Source of the DNA: an uncultured Peptococcaceae bacterium
GTDB taxonomy: Bacteria > Bacillota > Desulfotomaculia > Desulfotomaculales > Desulfocucumaceae
Direction of reading: 5' to 3'
Assembly (NCBI GenBank): GCA_958417755.1
Contig: CATZDY010000096.1
Coordinates: 1-9,953 of the forward strand
Length of the DNA stretch: 9,953 nucleotides
The notes below the pieces were generated by a model. It saw nothing but the letters and a program-made list of their open reading frames with translations, ran no database searches and was not told where the DNA came from. The translations under genes and the position numbers were made by a program. This document shows, one piece after another, positions 5,201-9,953 of this stretch (positions within the stretch are counted from its first letter, which is position 1; each line of letters begins with the position of its first letter).

Positions 5201-7129
5201 TCAATGCTGACCAAATACATTGATGAGCACTTCTTCCACTGTTTGCACAGGAATTACTTTGATATTTTTTAATCCTAAAGGAACATCCTTTTCATTTTCC
5301 AATGGAATCAATACGCGCTGAATACCCGCTTGCCTGGCTCCATATAGTTTTTCGGGGATTCCACCCACAGCCCGTACACCCCCACGAATGGATAATTCAC
5401 CAGTTACAGCCAAATCCCTAGGAATGGGTATGTTTTCAATGGCACTATAGAGCACTAGGAATATGGCTAGACCAGCTGAAGGACCATCAATTTTTCCGCC
5501 CCCTACCACATTGATATGAATATCATAAATAGATAAATCCTTGCCAGATAACTTTCTAAGCAAAGATGCTGCATTAAACACTGAGTCCTTCGCCATACTT
5601 CCAGCAGTATCATTAAACCGTATGGTTCCATGGCCATCTTTTGCAGCTGTAAAGGTAACTGCTTCTATTTCCAACACTGATCCCAAAAAACCGCTAACAC
5701 CCAATCCAAAAATTCTGGCCACCTCTGCCCCAGCGGAAGCTTTATTCAATATATAAGGACTTAAGCGACCAGACTGAATGACTTCATATACATCTCGGGC
5801 GCTAATTATCTTTTCCTCATTTCCAGCTAAATTACGGTTCACAGCTACCCCATAAGCATCTGCCAATATATTGACAGCTTTGCGTCCTTCAATGGTATAT
5901 TCTCCAATGATTTCCGCCACCCCATCTGCCAATTGAACTTCTAATTTCTGAGCTGCTTGCAGCACTATTTTTTGTAAATCCGCTGGGGTAAGGGGATCAA
6001 AAAACACCTCCGCACAACGGGAACGAATGGCTGGGTTAATTTCTTCTGGATCCCTGGTAGTAGCCCCAATTAAGATAAAATCAGACGGAGCACCCTCCTC
6101 AAAGATTTTTTTTACATACCTTGGAACATTGGGATCATGGGGATCATAATAAGAGGAATCAAAAAACATGCGTTTATCTTCTAGTACTTTTAACAATTTA
6201 TTTTGCAACAATGGATCCATTTCTCCTATTTCATCAATAAACAAAACCCCCCCATGGGCTTCACTGACTAAACCTAATTTGGGCTCAGGAATACCACTAT
6301 CAGCTAAATCCCTTTTTGCTCCTTGATAAATCGGATCATGCACAGAACCCAACAAAGGATTTGTTACTTCCCTTGGATCCCAACGAAGAGTTGTCCCATT
6401 GACCTCAACAAAGGGGGAATCTTTGCTAAAAGGGCTGGTAGACAATTCTTTTACTGCAGCCAACACCAAACGTGCCGCTGTGGTTTTCCCTACCCCTGGT
6501 GGGCCATAAAGCAAAATATGTTGGGGAAATGAAGAAGATAATTTGGCCAACAACGCCCGTACAGCTTGTTCCTGGCCCACAATTTCATCCAAATTGCTGG
6601 GTCTTAAAAATTCCATTGCTGTGCGTGATAATTTTTTTTGTTCCATTTTTTCCAACACAGCTAATTTTTTTAATGTCTGAGCATTTTCAGGTCCAGAACT
6701 TTCTTTCATCACCTGCATTCTTATTTCTTTTACATAATCCTCATGCTTTTGTTGCAATTTGGTGTTTATTTTTTTTTCTATCTCTTCCTCTACAGAACGT
6801 CGAGCAATATTGTCAGCGATTTCCTCTTCCAATTGATCCAACACCTTAGGAATTTCTTGGAGCTCCGGAATAGCATCAAAGGTGGGATCCTCATGGATCA
6901 AACGTTGTAAAGCTAACACCCGTTCTCCTAAGATATCGGATTTTATCAGCTGAAGAGCATTCAATTTGCTAGCTCGTAGCACCAATTTATCTGAACCATA
7001 TAAATTTACCACCAAATTATATAAAGCATTGATTTGGCGTTTTAATTGTTCTTCCTCATCCACATACATTTCTATTTGATCCTTTTGCTCCATTTCATTA
7101 CCGCCCTTCTTTCCCAGGAAAAATTTCAT
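5201..7129 (-). CDS. lonC: LonC-type ATP-dependent protease (Lon family, sporulation-associated)
   Basis: This is a 642-aa Lon-family protease that should unfold and degrade proteins using ATP. The first ~175 residues are charged, helical and coiled-coil-like (about 95-170), with no membrane segment. The AAA+ domain follows with Walker A GPPGVGKTT (209-217), Walker B GGVLFIDEIGEM (293-304) and an arginine-finger region NPAIRSRC (365-372). The C-terminal protease domain has the Ser-Lys dyad: S551 in DGPSAG and K594 in GGIPEKLYGARQAG. Lacking the large LonA N-domain and the LonB membrane anchor, and longer than LonB, it fits LonC, a form described from a subset of endospore formers. LonB is the main alternative. 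The start ATG 7129 has a perfect AAGGAGGT (7143-7136) 6 nt upstream. It follows rplI by 88 bp without a clear terminator or promoter between, so it is probably cotranscribed with it. Confidence 0.92.
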   Translation of the reverse strand: MKFFLGKKGGNEMEQKDQIEMYVDEEEQLKRQINALYNLVVNLYGSDKLVLRASKLNALQLIKSDILGERVLALQRLIHEDPTFDAIPELQEIPKVLDQLEEEIADNIARRSVEEEIEKKINTKLQQKHEDYVKEIRMQVMKESSGPENAQTLKKLAVLEKMEQKKLSRTAMEFLRPSNLDEIVGQEQAVRALLAKLSSSFPQHILLYGPPGVGKTTAARLVLAAVKELSTSPFSKDSPFVEVNGTTLRWDPREVTNPLLGSVHDPIYQGAKRDLADSGIPEPKLGLVSEAHGGVLFIDEIGEMDPLLQNKLLKVLEDKRMFFDSSYYDPHDPNVPRYVKKIFEEGAPSDFILIGATTRDPEEINPAIRSRCAEVFFDPLTPADLQKIVLQAAQKLEVQLADGVAEIIGEYTIEGRKAVNILADAYGVAVNRNLAGNEEKIISARDVYEVIQSGRLSPYILNKASAGAEVARIFGLGVSGFLGSVLEIEAVTFTAAKDGHGTIRFNDTAGSMAKDSVFNAASLLRKLSGKDLSIYDIHINVVGGGKIDGPSAGLAIFLVLYSAIENIPIPRDLAVTGELSIRGGVRAVGGIPEKLYGARQAGIQRVLIPLENEKDVPLGLKNIKVIPVQTVEEVLINVFGQH

Positions 7130-7217
7130 TATCTAACCTCCTTCATCTGTGAAGAACCTGGAACCATAAGTCGGGTCGGGATCAATTCATCTAAGAACAA
7201 CTGTAATCCATCCAATA

Positions 7218-7667
7218 TTACGACTCAGCTACCACTGCCACTTGCAAATGAACCTGTACCACTGGATGTAATTTCACTGTTACTGTATATTCTCCTAAGC
7301 TTTTGATAGGATCTTTTAAAATAACTTTTCTTTTATCAATCACAATACCATGTTGTTCTTCCAGGGCATCGACTATATCCTTATTGCCAATAGCTCCAAA
7401 TAATTTACCACCTTCACCTGCTTTGCCCATTACTGTTACAAGTATATCTTTCATTTTACTAGCTTGTTCCCTGGCAGCAGCTGCTTCTTCTTGCTTCCTT
7501 TTATCTTCTAATTCTTTATGACGAGCCACTTCTTTTATTTTGGAGGTAGTGGCTTCCACTGCCAACCCCCGGGGAATTAAAAAATTGCGGGCATACCCAT
7601 CTGAAACATTCACAACTTGATCCTTTTTCCCTTGCCCCTTTACATCTTGCAACAAAATTACTTTCAT
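7218..7667 (-). CDS. rplI: 50S ribosomal protein L9
   Basis: L9 is an elongated two-domain protein that binds 23S rRNA near the L1 stalk and influences reading-frame maintenance. The length of 149 aa is typical. The N-terminal domain (about 1-50) carries the signature GYARNFLIPRGLA near residues 24-36. A long charged connecting helix (about 45-75) leads to the C-terminal domain with GKLFGAIGNKDIVDAL near 87-102. The start ATG 7667 has AAGGGGG (7683-7677) 9 nt upstream, which lies inside the end of yybS. Only 4 bp separate it from the yybS stop, so the two are translationally linked. In B. subtilis gdpP (yybT) sits between yybS and rplI; here it is absent. Confidence 0.98.
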   Translation of the reverse strand: MKVILLQDVKGQGKKDQVVNVSDGYARNFLIPRGLAVEATTSKIKEVARHKELEDKRKQEEAAAAREQASKMKDILVTVMGKAGEGGKLFGAIGNKDIVDALEEQHGIVIDKRKVILKDPIKSLGEYTVTVKLHPVVQVHLQVAVVAES

Positions 7668-7671
7668 TTTT

Positions 7672-8640
7672 TCAATCCCCCTTGGTATCTTTTTTTCTTG
7701 CTAAACGACGTAAATCAAATATAGGATCCAATACCCCCAATAGGATTAAAATAAAGGGACCATAAAATACAATTAAAACAACAATGATTATTTTTAATCC
7801 AATGAAGGTTTTCCATTTTTTAAAATAAAAAGCAACCACTGCGATACCCAATATACAATACAAAAATCCCATTACATACAATAAATTTTTACCAATAGCA
7901 TCTAGAATAGAGGAATCAAACTCACTAGCCAATAAAACGCTTCCCAAACCCAAAATAGCCCCCCAAATGCCATACCAGGGCATGAACCAACGGCTAAAAG
8001 GAGGTAATGGTAATACTTGCAAATTTAATTTCACCAAACATAACCGAGTAAGCACATAGGTCAGATAAGCAGATATGATAGACCATATTACCATGTTGCC
8101 AGGAAATAATAAAGCAAACAAAGTCATCATTTGTTCTAAGGATTCTTTTGCTTGCCCCATTTCATTTTCAGAAAACATGCCCATATCTGTATACCATTTT
8201 ATGGCCTGCTCCATAGAATCCATCATTTCATTACTCATCACAAAAGGATTGATTCCTGTAAACCAAAAACCTAAAAGCAATGTTAGTACTGTGGTCAGCA
8301 CAGCGACAACAGAAGTAGCAGCAATTCCTTTTCCGGATGTTACATTGTTTTTAAAGAGCAGACCCAATAGCAATCCAAGGGGGCCTGCTTGAATCAACAA
8401 AATCATAATTGCCAATGGATTTCCACAAAGTATAAACAATACAATCGCTGCCACAATGAAAGAAAGAAAACCTTGTTTAATATTCTGTCGGCATACCAAT
8501 ATGGCTAATGGTGCTGGCATAACCAAAATCATAGCAAAGGATAGCAATGGTATATATATCGCCATTAATCCTATCACTGCTAGTATGGCAGTAAAAAGGG
8601 CAGCTTCTGCTAAGGATGGTTTTTTAAAATAGGTATCCAC
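7672..8640 (-). CDS. yybS: YybS-family (DUF2232) multipass membrane protein
   Basis: This 322-aa integral membrane protein of the YybS/DUF2232 family has no established function. Hydrophobic segments are visible at about residues 11-31, 33-50, 57-75, 77-95, 107-127, 173-200, 223-238, 251-273 and 280-303, that is eight or nine helices. A polar loop rich in Met and Glu lies at about 134-172 between two of them. The C-terminus is basic (RRLARKK), consistent with a cytoplasmic tail. The start is GTG 8640, 7 nt after AAGAGG of the ribosome site AAAGAGGTGA (8654-8645), which contains the stop codon of the preceding gene. It is the middle member of a run with 4-bp gaps on both sides. Family assignment rests on the sequence style and on its conserved place upstream of rplI. 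Confidence 0.88.
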   Translation of the reverse strand: MDTYFKKPSLAEAALFTAILAVIGLMAIYIPLLSFAMILVMPAPLAILVCRQNIKQGFLSFIVAAIVLFILCGNPLAIMILLIQAGPLGLLLGLLFKNNVTSGKGIAATSVVAVLTTVLTLLLGFWFTGINPFVMSNEMMDSMEQAIKWYTDMGMFSENEMGQAKESLEQMMTLFALLFPGNMVIWSIISAYLTYVLTRLCLVKLNLQVLPLPPFSRWFMPWYGIWGAILGLGSVLLASEFDSSILDAIGKNLLYVMGFLYCILGIAVVAFYFKKWKTFIGLKIIIVVLIVFYGPFILILLGVLDPIFDLRRLARKKDTKGD

Positions 8641-8644
8641 AGGG

Positions 8645-8962
8645 TCACCTCTTTTGTTCGGTTAAATGATCCAGCATTTGAGAAAGGTCCTGATACCATT
8701 TTTCCACCTCATGGGATTCCTCAATACCTTTTTTTAACTTGGTTTCTATATTGACATCCATTCTGGCATAACTAATTCCCATCCTTCGTCCCAATACATA
8801 ACAATTGATGATTAACCCAGATAAAGCATCCAATAATTTTTCTTCACTACCTTTTAACATTGCTTTAAACAAAGCAGCTGTGGAAGAAATTAAATCAGCT
8901 TTTAGCCATTCTACCACTCTAATATTTTTTGCAAAACCAGGCTTTCCACCCTCTGGAAACAT
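8645..8962 (-). CDS. MazG-like family protein
   Basis: This 105-aa all-helical protein resembles the short MazG-like family found in Firmicutes, often near rpsR and yybS. True MazG proteins hydrolyse nucleoside triphosphates to monophosphates, using acidic EExxE and ExxD motifs to hold Mg. Here the nearest candidate is SEEKLLDALSGL (residues 39-50), with E40, E41 and D45; I do not see the full second acidic motif, so catalysis is uncertain. The GRRMGISYARMD stretch (58-69) and an acidic C-terminal helix follow. I chose ATG 8962 because GGAGGGG (8974-8968) lies 5 nt upstream; an in-frame TTG at 8980 lies before that site and is unlikely. It is preceded by a 248-bp gap holding the rpsR terminator, so it should start a new transcription unit. 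The promoter is not obvious. Confidence 0.78.
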   Translation of the reverse strand: MFPEGGKPGFAKNIRVVEWLKADLISSTAALFKAMLKGSEEKLLDALSGLIINCYVLGRRMGISYARMDVNIETKLKKGIEESHEVEKWYQDLSQMLDHLTEQKR

Positions 8963-9146
8963 AAAAACCCCTCCGTGCAATAACAGGATACAAACCTAGT
9001 TAGTTCTGCATATATACGCATATTCCTGCCCCCAAAAACAATCCCTTGTTGTTATTTGTTCCCCCTCCTGACATGGACATACTGAAGGGAGAAAAAAAGG
9101 AACATGAAAAACCATCATAAAATAAAACAATATCCTAACTTTGTAG

Positions 9147-9180
9147 AAAAAACCCCCCATTATCTTGATAATAGGAGGTT
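9147..9180 (-). terminator. Intrinsic terminator of the rpsF-ssb-rpsR operon
   Basis: On the minus strand AACCTCCTATTAT (9180-9168), loop CAAG, then ATAATGGGGGGTT (9163-9151) form a continuous 13-bp stem with two G-U wobbles. These wobbles would be mismatches on the plus strand, so the structure is specific to the minus-strand RNA. The stem runs into six T residues (9152-9147). It lies 31 nt beyond the rpsR stop. Confidence 0.92.
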
Positions 9181-9210
9181 CATTGTTATTCTATACGTAT
9201 CAAAACCTTA

Positions 9211-9441
9211 TTATTCTGCAGTAAATGGCAATAATGCTATATTACGAGCCCGTTTAATGGATGTTGTTAACATCCTCTGATGCTTAGCACAATTACCTGA
9301 AATTCTACGGGGTAAAATTTTACCTCTTTCAGTAACATATTTTTTTAAACGAGGAACATCTTTATAATCAATGCTCTCAACTTTATCTACGCAAAAACTG
9401 CAAACACGTTTTCTGCCTCTGCGTCCACGTTCACGTTTCAA
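9211..9441 (-). CDS. rpsR: 30S ribosomal protein S18, zinc-binding form, TTG start
   Basis: S18 sits on the 30S platform next to S6. The protein is 76 aa. A basic N-terminus is followed by the family core, with YVTERGKILPRRISG near residues 35-49 and IKRARNIALLPFTAE at the C-terminus. C14 and C17 (CSFC) with C51 and H54 (CAKH) form a CxxC...CxxH set, the zinc-binding version of S18; many relatives have lost these ligands. The start is TTG 9441, 8 nt after GGAGGG, and the resulting N-terminus matches ordinary S18 length. A further in-frame TTG at 9462 precedes the ribosome site and is rejected. The gap to the ssb stop is 17 bp, and the ssb stop overlaps the ribosome site. A terminator closes the operon behind it. 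Confidence 0.97.
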   Translation of the reverse strand: MKRERGRRGRKRVCSFCVDKVESIDYKDVPRLKKYVTERGKILPRRISGNCAKHQRMLTTSIKRARNIALLPFTAE

Positions 9442-9443
9442 GG

Positions 9444-9459
9444 CATTTTCCCTCCTTTT
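9444..9459 (-). promoter_or_regulatory. rpsR ribosome site with an embedded two-codon mini-ORF
   Basis: AAAAGGAGGG (9459-9450) is followed after 3 nt by an out-of-frame ATG (9446-9444). That ATG reads ATG CCT TGA and stops at 9438, overlapping the rpsR TTG start (9441-9439). The ATG is closer to the ribosome site than is ideal, while the TTG is well spaced. The mini-ORF may be accidental or may tune rpsR translation. Confidence 0.5.
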
Positions 9460-9866
9460 CAAAAGGGCATATCATCATCCACAAAACTCACTTCACTGGC
9501 AAAGTCATCCTCTTTGGTAGGAGCAAAACTTGATCTTCCTTGATCCTCTTTTGCTTTATCCAAAAATCTTACGTTTTCTGCCACTACTTCAGCTGTTTTG
9601 CGACGAATGCCCTGGTTATCGTCATAGGATCTGATTTGCAATCGACCCTCCACTGCAACCAAACGACCTTTGCCAAGATAATTGGCACAAGTTTCTGCTA
9701 CTTTTTGCCAGGTCACGATGTCAATAAAATCTGCTTCCTTTTCCCCTTGTTTATTGGTCCGCCTATCCACTGCCAATGTAAACTTAGCCACCGGGGTACC
9801 ACTGGGCGTATACCGTAGCTCTGGATCCCTGGTTAATCTTCCGATTAAAATTATCCTATTGAGCAT
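9459..9866 (-). CDS. ssb: Single-stranded DNA-binding protein
   Basis: SSB coats single-stranded DNA during replication, repair and recombination and recruits partner proteins through its C-terminal tip. The protein is 135 aa. An OB fold covers about residues 1-105, with the typical opening MLNRIILIGRLTRDPELRYT, the DIVTWQKVAETCANYLGKG region (49-67) and GRLQIRSYDD (74-83). A short acidic linker ends in DDDMPF, the conserved partner-binding tail. The start ATG 9866 has AGGTGGTG (9879-9872) 5 nt upstream. It lies 36 bp after rpsF and 17 bp before rpsR, the classic rpsF-ssb-rpsR operon. The linker is somewhat short compared with many Firmicutes SSBs, but the protein looks complete. Confidence 0.98.
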   Translation of the reverse strand: MLNRIILIGRLTRDPELRYTPSGTPVAKFTLAVDRRTNKQGEKEADFIDIVTWQKVAETCANYLGKGRLVAVEGRLQIRSYDDNQGIRRKTAEVVAENVRFLDKAKEDQGRSSFAPTKEDDFASEVSFVDDDMPF

Positions 9867-9902
9867 CTTTACACCACCTGGTCAGACATAAATTTTTTCT
9901 TG

Positions 9903-9953
9903 CTATTCTTCTTCTCGCACAATAATGTGGCGAATAATATCATCACTAATTTT
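9903..9953 (-). CDS. rpsF: 30S ribosomal protein S6 (C-terminal fragment, cut by window edge)
   Basis: Only the last 16 residues and the TAG stop are present, reading KISDDIIRHIIVREEE. The pattern of hydrophobic residues followed by IVR and an acidic end is typical of the S6 C-terminus, where a strand ending in (L/I)VR precedes a charged tail. The position 36 bp before ssb, in the order rpsF-ssb-rpsR, supports the call strongly. The fragment is too short to identify without that context. S6 pairs with S18 on the 30S platform. The truncation is caused by the window, not by mutation. Confidence 0.88.
   Translation of the reverse strand, partial: KISDDIIRHIIVREEE

Noticed and set aside
6472..6849. 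125-aa plus-strand frame opposite lonC
   Set aside because: It is antisense to a well-supported conserved coding region, with low-complexity Phe/Pro-rich translation and no ribosome site.
8075..8392. 105-aa plus-strand frame opposite yybS
   Set aside because: It is a reverse-complement shadow of a membrane-protein gene, with no ribosome site or recognisable domain.
8633..8641. DnaA-box-like gtatccaca
   Set aside because: It is a single site with one mismatch to TTATCCACA, lying at the start of yybS. There is no cluster of boxes or AT-rich unwinding element, so it is not an origin.
1..9953. CRISPR arrays, insertion sequences, T-box leaders, known riboswitches
   Set aside because: I saw no spaced direct-repeat array, transposase-like frame, terminal inverted repeat pair, T-box sequence or riboswitch core on either strand by eye.

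Overview
This window is a core chromosomal housekeeping locus from a low-G+C Gram-positive bacterium. It most likely comes from an anaerobic, endospore-forming member of the Clostridia (Peptococcaceae-like). The gene order rpsF-ssb-rpsR-yybS-rplI-dnaB-purA is a well-known Firmicutes origin-proximal arrangement. The Lon-family protease between rplI and dnaB matches LonC, a form known from a subset of spore formers. Base composition is AT-rich throughout, with strong AGGAGG-type ribosome sites. I see no insertion sequence, integrase, CRISPR array, toxin-antitoxin pair or foreign-looking block.

Every supported gene is on the minus strand, so transcription runs from high to low coordinates. In that direction the layout is: the 3' end of rpsF (9953-9903); ssb; rpsR with a TTG start; a strong intrinsic terminator (9180-9147); a 248-bp gap; a tight three-gene run of a MazG-like protein, a YybS/DUF2232 membrane protein and rplI, with 4-bp gaps; lonC after 88 bp; a terminator; dnaB; a second terminator-like structure; a COG2509-type FAD-dependent dehydrogenase; purA; and finally abutting tRNA-Lys(TTT) and tRNA-Glu(TTC) genes with their own near-consensus promoter and terminator.

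The genes cover ribosome assembly (S6, S18, L9), DNA replication (SSB, DnaB), AMP synthesis (PurA), proteolysis (LonC) and translation (two tRNAs). The MazG-like protein, YybS and the FAD protein have no settled function.

I corrected several start codons from ribosome-site position: purA ATG 1813, FAD protein GTG 3274, dnaB probably GTG 4953, MazG-like ATG 8962, rpsR TTG 9441.

No wholly new system stands out. The points most worth a second look are a ferredoxin-spaced Cys cluster in the FAD protein, a possible attenuator in front of it, the absence of gdpP between yybS and rplI, a two-codon mini-ORF overlapping the rpsR start, and the zero-spacer tRNA pair.
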